A DNA stretch of 54,585 bases. It comes from Caryophanales bacterium (GTDB lineage: Bacteria > Bacillota > Bacilli > Exiguobacteriales > Exiguobacteriaceae). Location: assembly GCA_902362975.1 (NCBI GenBank), contig CABIYO010000015.1:1-54585 (forward strand), read 5' to 3'. Below the pieces are notes generated by a model. The model was not told the origin of the DNA. It searched no databases and saw only the letters and a program-made list of their open reading frames with translations. The position numbers and the translations under genes are program-made. The first letter of the stretch is position 1; every line of letters begins with the position of its first letter. Of the stretch, positions 25,144 through 34,796 are shown piece after piece.

Positions 25144-26433
25144 ATGGATATTTTTCAATTGAAACAACATGGTACGAATGTTAAACAGGAAGTGACTGCT
25201 GGGATCACAACGTTCGTGACGATGGCGTACATCTCTGTCGTCAACCCAGCGATTCTATCTGACGCAGGGATTCCGTTCGCACAAGCATTCACAGCGACAA
25301 TCATTGCTATCCTCATCGGGACAGGCTTGATGGCATTTTATGCGAACTTACCAATCGCCGTGGCACCCGGAATGGGGCTCAACGCATTTTTTGCCTACAC
25401 GCTCGTCGCCCAAGAACAGATTACGCCGTCCGCCGCGCTCGGCGTCGTCTTCGTCTCGTCCGTCTTCTTCTTAATTTTGTCGCTCTCTCCAATTCGGACG
25501 AAGTTGATTCAAGCGATTCCAACCTCGTTGAAGCATGCCATCACGACCGGAATCGGTCTTTTCATCGCTTCACTCGGATTAAAATTATCAGGTTTGATTG
25601 TTGCTGATGAAGTAAACTTGGTGCGTCTCGGTGACGTGTCTTCTCCAGAAGTACTACTTGTACTCGGTGGTTTGATCGTCTCGGCACTCCTCTTTTCACG
25701 AAACGTACCCGGTTCTTTACTCATCGGAATGGTACTCACTGGGATTGCAGCATACTTCATGGACATCTTAAAAATCGATGGTGTCACGGCGATGCCGACG
25801 CTTCCCGAGGGACTCATGGTCAACCCTGTGACGGCATTTAGTGATGTCATTCAATACGGATTGTTCGGGGCAGTCCTCTCGTTCTTCCTCGTCACATTGT
25901 TCGATACGACAGGTACGCTTGTCGGTGTCGGAAAACAGGCCGGTCTTTTAAAAGAAGATGGAACAATTGAGAATGGTCACCGTGCACTCTTTGCCGATTC
26001 ACTTGCCACAATGGGGGGATCACTCGTCGGAACGAGCCCGTCTACGGCATACATCGAGTCTGCTGCCGGTGTCGCGCAAGGTGGACGTACAGGTCTCACG
26101 ACGACCATCGTCGCTGGGTTATTCGGATTGACACTCTTCTTCAGCCCACTTATCGGTGCCATTTCTGGCGTAGCGGCAATCACAGCTCCCGCCTTGATTA
26201 TCGTCGGTGCACTCATGTTGACGAACGTCCGGTACATCGACTGGAGCGACTTTAGCGAATACTTCCCGGCTTTCATGACGATTTTGATCATGCCTTTGTC
26301 AGGAAGCATCGAACGCGGAATCGCATTCGGGTTCATCTTGTACCCGATCTTCAAAGCAATGAACAAAGAGACGGTTCACCCGCTCATCTACTTGTTCGGC
26401 GCACTCTTCATCTTGGAAATGTTCTTCCTATAA
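25144..26433 (+). CDS. AzgA-type hypoxanthine/guanine permease (PbuG/PbuO-like)
   Basis: A 429-residue NCS2 purine permease of the AzgA branch, which imports hypoxanthine, guanine or adenine. Family blocks: EVTAGITTFVTMAYISVVNP at the N-terminus, PIAVAPGMGLNAFFAY, LFDTTGTLVGVGKQAGLL and SPSTAYIESAAGVAQGGRTG. About 12-14 helices. AAGGAGTTATATCG precedes the ATG. Monocistronic, with a strong promoter flanked by PurBoxes and a clear terminator, so probably repressed by PurR when purines are plentiful. PbuG versus PbuO cannot be separated by eye. Confidence 0.92.
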   Translation: MDIFQLKQHGTNVKQEVTAGITTFVTMAYISVVNPAILSDAGIPFAQAFTATIIAILIGTGLMAFYANLPIAVAPGMGLNAFFAYTLVAQEQITPSAALGVVFVSSVFFLILSLSPIRTKLIQAIPTSLKHAITTGIGLFIASLGLKLSGLIVADEVNLVRLGDVSSPEVLLVLGGLIVSALLFSRNVPGSLLIGMVLTGIAAYFMDILKIDGVTAMPTLPEGLMVNPVTAFSDVIQYGLFGAVLSFFLVTLFDTTGTLVGVGKQAGLLKEDGTIENGHRALFADSLATMGGSLVGTSPSTAYIESAAGVAQGGRTGLTTTIVAGLFGLTLFFSPLIGAISGVAAITAPALIIVGALMLTNVRYIDWSDFSEYFPAFMTILIMPLSGSIERGIAFGFILYPIFKAMNKETVHPLIYLFGALFILEMFFL

Positions 26434-26442
26434 GTTAGACAG

Positions 26443-26474
26443 AAAATCCTCGTCATGTATCGAGGATTTTTTTC
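26443..26474 (+). terminator. Terminator of purine permease
   Basis: Stem AAAATCCTCG/CGAGGATTTT and T run, ten bases past the stop. Confidence 0.88.
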
Positions 26475-26625
26475 TGTTATACGTGCTTCTTACCTGTTTT
26501 ATATCAGAAAAGAGATGAATATCGATTCAGTGAGATACGTTTTCAATTAGACAGGATTTTACAAATAAATCAGTTTTTCTCCCCATTTTTCTGTCACTTT
26601 CCTATGCTTTATGAAATAATGATGT

Positions 26626-26639
26626 TGAAATCGCTATCA
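26626..26639 (+). promoter_or_regulatory. cre site (CcpA) upstream of lutABC
   Basis: TGAAATCGCTATCA matches the catabolite-responsive element consensus TGWAANCGNTNWCA at every position. It lies 22 bases before the lutA start, where bound CcpA could block transcription. Confidence 0.8.
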
Positions 26640-26661
26640 TCTGAGGAAAGAAGGAATGGTT

Positions 26662-27399
26662 ATGCCGAATGTAGCTTTATTCGTCACTTGTTTATCTGAT
26701 ACGTTGTTTCCATCCGTCGGACAAGCGACAGTCGAATTACTCGAACATTTAGGATGCGAGGTGACGTTCCCTTTTGAACAGACGTGCTGTGGGCAACCTG
26801 CCTACAACAGCGGCTATCATGAGGAGACAAAAAAGATTGCCAAGCACATGATTGAAACGTTTGAACAAGCAGATGCAGAATATATCGTCGGACCATCGGG
26901 GTCGTGTGTCATGATGATGCGTGACTACCCTCATTTGTTCCAAGATGATCCAGTATGGGGTCCTCGCGCTGAAGCGCACGCCGCCAAAACGTTCGAACTG
27001 ACGCAGTTCATCGTCGATGTGCTCGAAGTCACAGATGTCGGTGCCAAGTTTCCCGCAAAAGCAACCTATCATGCGTCTTGTCATATGACTCGCCTCCTCG
27101 GAATCGAAGCGGCTCCCGGTAAGTTGCTCGGAAACGTCGATGGACTGACGATGGTTCCCCTCGCGAACGTACATAACTGTTGTGGGTTCGGCGGGACATT
27201 CTCCGTCAAAATGCCAGACGTGTCGGTGCAAATGGTAGATGAAAAAGTCGATTCTATCTTACAGTCAGGTGCAGAGGTGTTGATCGGAGCGGATGCTTCA
27301 TGTTTGATGAATATCGGCGGACGTCTTCATAAACAGGGACATCCGATTAAAGTGATGCATATTGCTGAAGTCTTAAACGAAGGAGTGAAGCAAGCATGA
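26662..27399 (+). CDS. lutA: Lactate utilization protein LutA (Fe-S)
   Basis: A 245-residue subunit of the LutABC L-lactate oxidase complex. Two CCG-type cluster/heterodisulfide motifs are visible: [11 protein letters not shown] near residue 43 and NCCGFGGTF near residue 173, each with an upstream cysteine. ATG 26662 is chosen over 26656 because it gives normal spacing from AAGAAGGA and a typical LutA N-terminus. First gene of lutABC; its stop overlaps lutB. The perfect cre site just upstream implies glucose repression. Confidence 0.93.
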   Translation: MPNVALFVTCLSDTLFPSVGQATVELLEHLGCEVTFPFEQTCCGQPAYNSGYHEETKKIAKHMIETFEQADAEYIVGPSGSCVMMMRDYPHLFQDDPVWGPRAEAHAAKTFELTQFIVDVLEVTDVGAKFPAKATYHASCHMTRLLGIEAAPGKLLGNVDGLTMVPLANVHNCCGFGGTFSVKMPDVSVQMVDEKVDSILQSGAEVLIGADASCLMNIGGRLHKQGHPIKVMHIAEVLNEGVKQA

Positions 27400-28802
27400 G
27401 CATGGGGATTCGCTTAGATGAGAAGTTTCAAGATCGGCGAAAAGATGGAATCGAAGATGCGTTCATGCGGCAGGCCGTCAGTTCGGCTCAAAACCGACTG
27501 CGGGATGGCCGGTTGAATGCTGCGGGTGAACTTGGGGACTGGGAAGCGTTCCGTGACCACTCGGAAGAGATTCGTCAACATGTGCTAGAGCACCTAGACT
27601 ATTACTTATATCAATTGAGCGAGAATGTTTCAAAACGCGGCGGAAGTGTCTTTTTCGCGGAAACACCAGAAGAAGCGAACCGCTACATTCGAGAAGTCGT
27701 TCGGTCGAAACAAGCCAAACATGTCGTGAAATCAAAATCGATGGTCACAGAAGAAATTGGGTTGAACAAGGCGCTCCAAGAAGAAGGGTGTACTGTTGTC
27801 GAATCCGACCTCGGTGAATGGATTTTACAACTCGACGAAGATCCACCGTCTCATATCGTCGCCCCGGCCCTGCATAAAGACCGCGACGCTGTGCATGAGA
27901 CGTTCACTGCCCACGGCTACAGCGGATCGAACGATCCGACTGAACTTGGACGCTATGCACGACAAGAACTACGGAAAGACTTTTTGAAGGCAGATGTCGG
28001 CATCACCGGCTGTAATTTCGCCATCGCAGAGAGTGGAGCCGTCGGGCTTGTGACCAATGAAGGGAACGGACGCATGGTGACGTCGCTTCCTGATACGGTC
28101 ATCTCTGTCATGGGCATGGAACGTGTCGTCCCGTCTTACGAAGAGTTCGAGGTACTCGTCAATATGCTTTGTCGAAGCGCAGTCGGTCAGCGACTCACGT
28201 CATACATTACGACGTTCGCTGGGACGCGCGCAGTCGGTGAAGTCGATGGACCCGAAGAGTTCCACCTCGTCATCGTTGACAACAAGCGTTCTGGTATTCT
28301 CGGGACACAGTTCCAATCGGTGTTGCAATGCATCCGCTGCGCGGCCTGTATCAACGTCTGTCCCGTCTATCGCCATATCGGTGGTCATGCGTATGGGTCG
28401 ATCTATCCAGGTCCGATTGGTGCCGTCTTGGCTCCGCTCCTTGACGGATACGAGAACTATAAAGAACTCCCCTATGCGTCGAGTCTCTGTGGCGCCTGTA
28501 CGGAGGCGTGTCCTGTAAAGATTCCGCTGCATGAACTGTTGATTGAACATCGACGCGTCATCGTAGAGGAGAAAAAGCAATCACCTTTCGTGGAGCGGAT
28601 TGCGATGAAAGGATTTGCCGTCACCGCTTCGAGTCCATTCTTATTCGAAGCAGCAGAACATGTCGCACCGTTTGCGACATCACCATTCGCCACCTCGGGT
28701 CAGATTGAGAAAGGGCTACCGGCTTGGACGGACTCGAAAGACTTGCCGCAGCCGAACAAACAGACCGTCCGAGATTGGTTCAAGAAACGGGGGAATGCCT
28801 GA
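27396..28802 (+). CDS. lutB: Lactate utilization iron-sulfur protein LutB
   Basis: A 468-residue ferredoxin-like subunit of the lactate-oxidising complex, needed for growth on L-lactate. Two 4Fe-4S motifs lie in the C-terminal half: [15 protein letters not shown] and [14 protein letters not shown]. The N-terminal LUD domain includes [14 protein letters not shown] and [17 protein letters not shown]. Overlaps lutA by four bases and lutC by one (ATGA arrangements), so all three are translationally linked. AAGGAGTGA lies before its ATG. Confidence 0.95.
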   Translation: MSMGIRLDEKFQDRRKDGIEDAFMRQAVSSAQNRLRDGRLNAAGELGDWEAFRDHSEEIRQHVLEHLDYYLYQLSENVSKRGGSVFFAETPEEANRYIREVVRSKQAKHVVKSKSMVTEEIGLNKALQEEGCTVVESDLGEWILQLDEDPPSHIVAPALHKDRDAVHETFTAHGYSGSNDPTELGRYARQELRKDFLKADVGITGCNFAIAESGAVGLVTNEGNGRMVTSLPDTVISVMGMERVVPSYEEFEVLVNMLCRSAVGQRLTSYITTFAGTRAVGEVDGPEEFHLVIVDNKRSGILGTQFQSVLQCIRCAACINVCPVYRHIGGHAYGSIYPGPIGAVLAPLLDGYENYKELPYASSLCGACTEACPVKIPLHELLIEHRRVIVEEKKQSPFVERIAMKGFAVTASSPFLFEAAEHVAPFATSPFATSGQIEKGLPAWTDSKDLPQPNKQTVRDWFKKRGNA

Positions 28803-29494
28803 TGAATCCTGGTACAATCACAAACCGCGAGGACTTTTTACAACGAATCGCCAAGCAACTCGGTCGTGAGGTCCAGCTCACACCGCCAAAACGGGAATAT
28901 ACACATCGTCCGCAAGATGAGGTGTTGAAAGGCGCGAGTGAAGAAGAGCTGCTCGAGACGTTCCGCATGGTTGCGACCCGAATCCATACCGATTTGGTGG
29001 AATGTGAATCTGCGAATCTTGATGATGCGCTTCGTCTCTTGATTGAACGCTATCATGGCACACGGATTCTCGCAGAAAACGATGAGCGAATTTCCGCTTG
29101 GGCACCTGCAACAAGTGAGACGTTTGATTGGTGGGATTCGTCACAACCCGAAGCGAGTCGCGAGCTGGCCACTCGAGCGGACATCGGAATCACGATTGCG
29201 GATGCGGCATTTGCGGAAAGTGCGACAATCGTCCAATATGCGAAGCCTGGAAAATCACGGACGATCAGCCTGTTACCGCAAGACCATATCGCGATCATCC
29301 CGAAATCTGTCCTTGTCCCACGTATGACGCAAACGGCACAACAGCTTGCCGCACTCGACCGAGATGGTCTCCATTCCCCGAACGGTGTCAATTTCATCTC
29401 CGGTCCGTCGAACTCGGCCGACATCGAGATGAACCTCATCGTCGGCGTTCATGGTCCTGTTCGAGTCGCCTATGTGTTGGTACATGATTTATAA
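28802..29494 (+). CDS. lutC: Lactate utilization protein LutC
   Basis: A 230-residue LUD-domain protein, third subunit of LutABC. Characteristic segments: ITNREDFLQRIAKQLGR at the start, ADIGITIADAAFAESATIV, and the C-terminal SGPSNSADIEMNLIVGVHGP. ATG 28802 overlaps the lutB stop as ATGA. An upstream in-frame start at 28724 would lie deep in lutB and is not used. Ends at a perfect palindrome. Confidence 0.93.
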   Translation: MNPGTITNREDFLQRIAKQLGREVQLTPPKREYTHRPQDEVLKGASEEELLETFRMVATRIHTDLVECESANLDDALRLLIERYHGTRILAENDERISAWAPATSETFDWWDSSQPEASRELATRADIGITIADAAFAESATIVQYAKPGKSRTISLLPQDHIAIIPKSVLVPRMTQTAQQLAALDRDGLHSPNGVNFISGPSNSADIEMNLIVGVHGPVRVAYVLVHDL

Positions 29495-29497
29495 GTA

Positions 29498-29527
29498 TAG
29501 CCCCGCCATCGATCGATGGCGGGGCTA
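29498..29527. terminator. 30-bp perfect palindrome between lutC and DUF4097 gene
   Basis: A perfect 30-base palindrome with half-site TAGCCCCGCCATCGA. It is between convergent genes and should form a very stable hairpin. It lacks a strong T tract on either side, so termination may rely on the stem alone. Confidence 0.7.
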
Positions 29528-29530
29528 CGT

Positions 29531-30562
29531 TTATCTTGATACGGTGACGCTTCCGTTTGAGCTCGTCAATTTCACTTCAATCGATCCATCTCCAAATACG
29601 CACTCTTTCGACCGCTCTCCAAACACATCAACTTTCCCGTTTCGTGACTTCGCACGAATCGTCACATCTTCCGGACGTTCATCGACATGTAAGTCAATCT
29701 TCCCGTTGTTCGTCTTCAAGCGAATCGGTGCTTGAATCGCTTGTACGGAACAATCTATCCGTCCATTAGAAGTTTTGGCATCGACCGCTCCCGTGACGTG
29801 ATCGACATCGATTCGACCGTTCGAGGAATGGATGTTGATCTGCTCGAGCTGAGAATGCTTCGCTTCGACACGTCCGTTCGAGGAATGAAGCTCCCAATCG
29901 TGACCGTGACAGCTTGATGCGAGCACTTTTCCGTTCGATGTGTGCAGGAGACCATGACGTGCTTGAATGTGATGTGCGACGATTCGACCGTTCTCACTCT
30001 CCACGTGGAATCGTTCCGCTTGGAGATCTTGTACATCACTCGAACCGTGACGATTTTTCAATTGAATCTGATGATAGGCGTGATGTGGCAACTCAACCCG
30101 AAGTACAGGTGCCTTTGACCCAAACCATGAAAACAGGTCCGAAAGACCGAAACGACGTTCGGATTCAATCCGGATTTCCAATGTGTCCCCCATAATGTCC
30201 ATGACGACCCCATGGTCGGTCTCCGTCTCAAGTGTCGCATAAGCATAACCGTCTCGTGACGGGGTGACGAACACCTGCGCATTTTGAACTTGAATGAAGA
30301 CGCTCTGGAAGGCTACGTTCGAACTTTTGACCACCGCAAGCGGTTGCGTCGAGACCGATTCTTCAACATCAACAGAGGCGAGTAATTCCGATGCGAGTAC
30401 GCTTGGTTCCCCTAACTCACGTGCCAATTCTTCGTCACTTCTCCCTTCTAATTGACCGCTCGTGAAATATTCCGATACGTCCCTTAAAATATCAAGCCGA
30501 TCTTTCACCTTCACGTTCATCAATAATTGTTCGAGCTCTGACAAGTACTGTTCTTCATTCAT
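29531..30562 (-). CDS. DUF1700-like/DUF4097 beta-strand repeat protein
   Basis: A 343-residue protein. Residues 1-65 form a small helical DUF1700/HAAS-like domain (YLSELEQLLMNVKVKDRLDI, ELARELGEPSVLASELL). The rest is a DUF4097 adhesin-like beta-solenoid with repeated S-N-G-(R/K)-(I/V) turns (SENGRIV, TSNGKV, SSNGRV, SSNGRID, TSNGRID, TNNGKID, SRNGKVD, SSNGSV), about one per 20 residues. No signal peptide or membrane span, so probably cytosolic. Its ATG overlaps the stop of the PadR gene. Such PadR-DUF1700-DUF4097 pairs are common in Firmicutes and are thought to sense envelope stress, but the role here is inference. Confidence 0.85.
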   Translation of the reverse strand: MNEEQYLSELEQLLMNVKVKDRLDILRDVSEYFTSGQLEGRSDEELARELGEPSVLASELLASVDVEESVSTQPLAVVKSSNVAFQSVFIQVQNAQVFVTPSRDGYAYATLETETDHGVVMDIMGDTLEIRIESERRFGLSDLFSWFGSKAPVLRVELPHHAYHQIQLKNRHGSSDVQDLQAERFHVESENGRIVAHHIQARHGLLHTSNGKVLASSCHGHDWELHSSNGRVEAKHSQLEQINIHSSNGRIDVDHVTGAVDAKTSNGRIDCSVQAIQAPIRLKTNNGKIDLHVDERPEDVTIRAKSRNGKVDVFGERSKECVFGDGSIEVKLTSSNGSVTVSR

Positions 30563-30882
30563 CTGTCGTCTCCCCCTCGGATTAAGTCATTGACACCATT
30601 CGTGAATACATCCCATTCCGTTCGTAATTCAACTAAGTGTTTGCGACCCTGTTCCGTAATTTGATAGTACTTCCGTGGAGGACCTTCTCCAGACTCCATT
30701 AAATACGTCGTGAAATAGCCCTCTATCGTCAATCGACGCAACGACGGATAGACCGCACCTTCTGAAATGGCCACTTTGGCCGAAATCGCCTGGACGAGCT
30801 CATACCCATAGCGGTCTTGTTCCGCGACGAGTGCTAACACACACAGGTTGAGTACGCCCTTTTTGAATTGAGGATTCACCAT
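30559..30882 (-). CDS. PadR-family transcriptional regulator
   Basis: A 107-residue PadR regulator with a winged helix: VLNLCVLALVAEQDRYGYEL (residues 10-29), ISEGAVYPSLRRLTIEGY and the wing GPPRKYYQITEQG. PadR proteins usually repress their own operon. It overlaps the DUF4097 gene by four bases, so both are made together. The upstream gap 30883-31068 holds repeated ATACTAT-like elements near 30894-30924 that could be its operator. Confidence 0.9.
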   Translation of the reverse strand: MVNPQFKKGVLNLCVLALVAEQDRYGYELVQAISAKVAISEGAVYPSLRRLTIEGYFTTYLMESGEGPPRKYYQITEQGRKHLVELRTEWDVFTNGVNDLIRGGDDR

Positions 30883-31068
30883 CCCACCCCCTACTATACA
30901 TAGAACAATAGCATACTATCTACTACTGTTCAATAAATAATAGCGTTCATTTCCTTGATTTCTCAATATCTAGCATCTGAAGAGTTGAATCTGTACAATG
31001 AAAGAACGAAACTCGTAGGATATTAGTCACAGTCGGAATGTTCATCATTCTAGGACGGAACGGTCTTT

Positions 31069-32414
31069 ATGAAGTCATGGATTGACCAACGGATCGGGAG
31101 ACAATTTTTATTCGTCTTTTACTTATTCATCGGACTGACCCTCCTCACGTCGCTTGCTGTATATGTGTATACGGAAAATCAAATCGAACAGACGACTTGG
31201 TTCGAACAGAACGCAGTGACCGAGAAAGAAAAAACGTACGCGAGCGATGCACGTACGCTGTTTGTCGAGTATCAGGAACGTGTCATGCCGAGCCTCGAAC
31301 GTTATGTAGCAGGAAAACAGGACGGTAGTGTAACCGAACCATTCTTAAAGATGCCGACTCTCGGGAAAGTGAATCCCCAAAAAGAACCACCGGCAGATTG
31401 CAAATTCAAAATCAATTCAAAAAGTGCCGCGGATATGAGTGCGAGCATCGTCGATATGGAAAGCGTCTTCACGGAATACCGGAACTCACTGAACGCAGAA
31501 GAGGATGCGCTCCGTGCTCAGCTTGCGACCCATACGAAGTGGGCACAAGCTCTTTGGCTCCTCTCTTTACTCGGTGTCCTCTTCATTCTCTTTATCGTCG
31601 CCCGTCCATATGTGAGACGTTTAACTCGCCAACTGCAGGAGTTGATCGAAAACAGTAAGCGCCTTGCCGGAGAACGACAGCCAATGACATCGGCGGCCGC
31701 CCAATCTAAAAATGAAGTCGGGCAATTGACAACATCGTTCCGACAGATGGCTACATCTATGTCGAGCACGCCACAAGCGAAAAAGTGGCGAACCAAGCGT
31801 TGTTCGTCTTATTCAATCAACCGATTACGAAGCGAAATGAAGTCGATTTATATCGTTTAGACGCTAGCCTTGAGGAACTCGGGCTGCAGGTCGACCAAAA
31901 AGGTGCCTTTTTCGCATTTATGGAACGATCGTTCGATGGACAGTGTAAATAAGAGAGCGTCACGTTCTCGATGAATCAGGAAGAGCGCTTCATTCAAATG
32001 TATGCGGAGAAGATATACTTGCGAGGGACGCGTCATGGGACGATGCTCGTTTTCCGTGACGTGACACACGAGACCGAAGTCGACCGTCTGAAAACCGAAC
32101 TCGTTTCGACCGTCTCTCACGAACTCCGGACTCCGCTCACAAGCATTATCGGATTCACTGAACTCCTTCGTTTCCGGAAGCTTTCAGCCGAACGTTCCGA
32201 AAAGTATTTAGGAATGATTCATCAAGAGACATTGCGTCTTGAAGACTTGATTTCAAACTTGCTTGATGTACAACGGATGGAGTCTGGACAACAGACGTAC
32301 CATAACGAACCGGAGCGTCTATCCGCCATTCTTGAACAAGCGATCGCGGTGCATCAAGGTTCGAGCCAACATCATCACATCACGTTTGATTGCACGGAAG
32401 ACGTCTATGTATAA
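31069..32414 (+). pseudogene. Broken sensor histidine kinase
   Basis: An inactivated two-component kinase. The first frame (31069 on) encodes an N-terminal membrane helix (FLFVFYLFIGLTLLTSLAVY), an extracellular domain, a second span (ALWLLSLLGVLFILFIVARP) and a HAMP domain ending TTSFRQMA. Near 31750 the frame shifts to a PAS-like region (GYIYVEHATSEKVANQALFV). That frame has a TAA at 31950, then resumes in frame as RGTRHGTMLVFRDVTHETE and the H-box SHELRTPLTSIIGF. It stops in mid-protein at 32414 with no ATPase domain. Three separate lesions make function impossible. No response regulator gene lies next to it. Confidence 0.88.
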
Positions 32415-32445
32415 AGAGGGTGCATCATCGCACCCCCTTGTTTAT
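32414..32445. terminator. Terminator hairpin between kinase remnant and SDR gene
   Basis: Stem GGGTGC/GCACCC with flanking AG and CT pairs between convergent genes, and a short T tract. Confidence 0.6.
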
Positions 32446-33239
32446 TGCACTTTGTTTTCTGGACCAAATGACGGATAGAGCGAAAGCCCACCGTCCGCAA
32501 AGATGGTTGTCCCCGTCACATAGGATGACTCATCCGACGCGAGCCAAGCGGCAACGGCCGCGATTTGTTCCGGCTTCCCGATGACGTGGGATGGGATGAG
32601 CGCTTCTAACCCCTTCTTCTCTTCTGGGTCGCTCATCGTCTCCTCGTTGATTGGTGTATCGATTGCCCCAGGTGCGATCGCATTGACACGAATATGATTC
32701 GCTGCATATTCGAGCGCGACGGATTTCGTGAACATTTTCACGCCACCCTTGCTGGCTGCATAGTGTGTATAACCTGGACGTGGGATGACTTCGTGAACGG
32801 AAGACATATTGATGATGTTCCCTTCGATTTCATGCTCCACGAAGTATTTTAAAGCAGCACGGACACCAAGGAACGTCCCGTTCAAGTTGACGTCGATAAT
32901 CTGTTTCCAGTTATCAAACTCCATCTCATGTGTTTTCGCCTCGACTTGAACGCCCGCGTTATTCACAAAAATATCCATCTTCCCAAACTCAGAGATGGCT
33001 TTCTCAATCATCTTCTCCGCGAGTCCTTCTTCCGCGACGTCCCCTTTCACGGCGACAGCCTGCCCGCCAGCTGCCTCGATGCCACGGATGACTTTCTCCA
33101 TCTCTTTTTCACTGCTGCGGTAATTCAGGACAACGCTCATCCCTTCTTTTGCGTAACGTTCCCCAATAGCACGACCGAGCCCCTTCGAGCTGCCCGTGAT
33201 GACCGCGACCTTACCTTTTAACTCTGGATAGTTTGCCAT
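32442..33239 (-). CDS. Glucose 1-dehydrogenase, SDR family
   Basis: A 265-residue classical short-chain dehydrogenase very like the Bacillus glucose 1-dehydrogenases, which oxidise glucose with NAD(P). TGSSKGLG is the cofactor loop (residues 15-22), NNAG the structural motif, the Ser of INMSSVHE and Tyr-Lys of YTHYAASKGG the catalytic triad, and the C-terminus YPSFGPENKVQ is typical of that group. GAGGAATTGAC precedes the ATG. A sigma-B-like promoter lies 31-57 bases upstream, suggesting stress induction. Substrate by family similarity only. Confidence 0.9.
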   Translation of the reverse strand: MANYPELKGKVAVITGSSKGLGRAIGERYAKEGMSVVLNYRSSEKEMEKVIRGIEAAGGQAVAVKGDVAEEGLAEKMIEKAISEFGKMDIFVNNAGVQVEAKTHEMEFDNWKQIIDVNLNGTFLGVRAALKYFVEHEIEGNIINMSSVHEVIPRPGYTHYAASKGGVKMFTKSVALEYAANHIRVNAIAPGAIDTPINEETMSDPEEKKGLEALIPSHVIGKPEQIAAVAAWLASDESSYVTGTTIFADGGLSLYPSFGPENKVQ

Positions 33240-33269
33240 GTCAATTCCTCCTTCATCTTCTCGGATTTA

Positions 33270-33296
33270 GTTCCCACATTCCCCTCTTCATCAAAC
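33270..33296 (-). promoter_or_regulatory. Sigma-B-like promoter of glucose dehydrogenase
   Basis: Read leftward: GTTTGA, 15 bases, GGGAAC. Third occurrence of this layout in the window. Confidence 0.62.
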
Positions 33297-33395
33297 ATGA
33301 TTGGCTGCATTTTGAATATTTGAAACAAATCAACTATACTGAAACAAACTATTCGTTTTCAGGAAACGCCTGAAAGACGTTTGAACTTATACTCA

Positions 33396-33424
33396 ATGGA
33401 GGTGACTCCCCGATTTTAGGGGGA
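33396..33424 (+). promoter_or_regulatory. Possible leader peptide and RBS-masking hairpins before CBS/CorC gene
   Basis: A seven-codon ORF (33396-33419, MEVTPRF stop) precedes the main start by ten bases. Within it GGAG-GTGA-CTCC forms a GNRA-type hairpin, while the alternative TCCCC/GGGGA pairing would hide the main ribosome site AGGGGGA. The two are mutually exclusive. No such leader is known to me for this family. Confidence 0.4.
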
Positions 33425-33428
33425 ATTG

Positions 33429-34751
33429 TTGGACAGTCCCATGTTACTCAGCTTACTCGTCGTTGCACTTTTAATCTGTTTGACTGCTTTTTTTGTGGCC
33501 GCCGAATTTTCAATTGTGAAAGTGCGTGGCGCTCGACTCGACCAGCTCGTGCTCGAGGGAAATAAGAAAGCGGTCAGCGCGAAAAAGGTCATCGAGAATA
33601 TCGACGACTCCCTTTCTGCCTCGCAGTTCGGAATCACGCTTTCTGCACTCGGTCTTGGATGGATTGGTGCCGATCAAATCGAAACGTATATCCACACCTT
33701 GGTCGAACAATTGAACATATCGCCTTCTCTCGTTACATTCTTATCATTTTTGATTGCCTTCTTATTGATTGCGTTCGTCCATGTCGTCATCGGTGAACTC
33801 GTGCCAAAGACGCTTGCGGTTCATGAAGCGGAAAAACTGACACTCCTTGTCGCACGTCCGCTCTACGTCTTCACAAAAATCTTCTATCCGTTTATTCGGG
33901 CCTTGAACAGTATGGCTCGAATCACACTCCGTTTATTCGGGGTACAGACGACAGCACAAGAAACGGCACACTCTGAAGAAGAATTGAAAATCATCATGAC
34001 AGAAAGTTTCCGTAGCGGCGAAATCAATGAAAACGAGTTGGCTTATGTACAAAATATCTTCTCCTTTGACGAACGGATTGCCAAAGATGCCATGGTTCCA
34101 CGAATGAACATGGTAACAATTGATGAAAAAGACACGATCGAAGAGATCATCGCCGTTGTCGAAGAGCATCAGTATACACGCTATCCCGTCACACGAGATG
34201 GCGATCGTGATGACGTTCTCGGATTCGTGAATGCGAAACAGCTCTTCACTGCTCAACTTTCAAAAAATGATGCACCGCTCGAGTCGTTCATTCATCAATT
34301 GCCGCTCGTCACCGAGTTCACGCCACTTCAAGAAGCGATGGTGAAAATGCAAAACGCACAGACGATGATGTGTCTCGTCATCGATGAGTACGGCGGGACG
34401 GCAGGACTGTTGACGATTGAAGACATTTTAGAAGAAATCGTCGGCGAAATCCGAGACGAGTTCGATCGAGACGAACAGGCTGAAATTACAGAAGTCGCTC
34501 CGAAACATTATCGCCTTTCGGGACTTGTTTTAACGCAAGAACTCGAAGAGCGGTTCGGCATCGAAATCGAAGATGACGTCGATACGGTCGGTGGATTCGT
34601 TTTATCACAAAAAGCGAATGCCCGAACAGGCGAACGCTTCCTTTTACCTGGCAACCATGAACTGATTGTCAGTGAAGTCGATAACCACCGCATCGTCTTT
34701 GTCGACTTGATTCTTGCCTCTCACGAAGAGGAAGAACCATTATCTGAATGA
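33429..34751 (+). CDS. Hemolysin-family CNNM/CorC membrane protein with CBS domains
   Basis: A 440-residue protein of the DUF21-CBS-CorC_HlyC class, related to Mg2+ exporters such as MpfA/YhdP. Residues 5-190 form the DUF21 membrane domain (LLSLLVVALLICLTAFFVAA, FVHVVIGELVPKTLAVHEAE). A CBS pair follows (DAMVPRMNMVTIDEKDTI to MCLVIDEYGGTAGLLTIEDI), then the CorC_HlyC domain (TVGGFVLSQ). TTG 33429 is chosen because AGGGGGA lies five bases before it. The first ATG, at 33441, is too far from that site. Ends at a terminator. Confidence 0.88.
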   Translation: MDSPMLLSLLVVALLICLTAFFVAAEFSIVKVRGARLDQLVLEGNKKAVSAKKVIENIDDSLSASQFGITLSALGLGWIGADQIETYIHTLVEQLNISPSLVTFLSFLIAFLLIAFVHVVIGELVPKTLAVHEAEKLTLLVARPLYVFTKIFYPFIRALNSMARITLRLFGVQTTAQETAHSEEELKIIMTESFRSGEINENELAYVQNIFSFDERIAKDAMVPRMNMVTIDEKDTIEEIIAVVEEHQYTRYPVTRDGDRDDVLGFVNAKQLFTAQLSKNDAPLESFIHQLPLVTEFTPLQEAMVKMQNAQTMMCLVIDEYGGTAGLLTIEDILEEIVGEIRDEFDRDEQAEITEVAPKHYRLSGLVLTQELEERFGIEIEDDVDTVGGFVLSQKANARTGERFLLPGNHELIVSEVDNHRIVFVDLILASHEEEEPLSE

Positions 34752-34761
34752 CGCTTTCTTC

Positions 34762-34796
34762 AAACCCCTCTCCGAAATATGGAGAAGGGTTTTTCA
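34762..34796 (+). terminator. Terminator of CBS/CorC gene
   Basis: Stem AACCCCTCTCC/GGAGAAGGGTT then TTTT, just after the stop codon. Confidence 0.85.
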
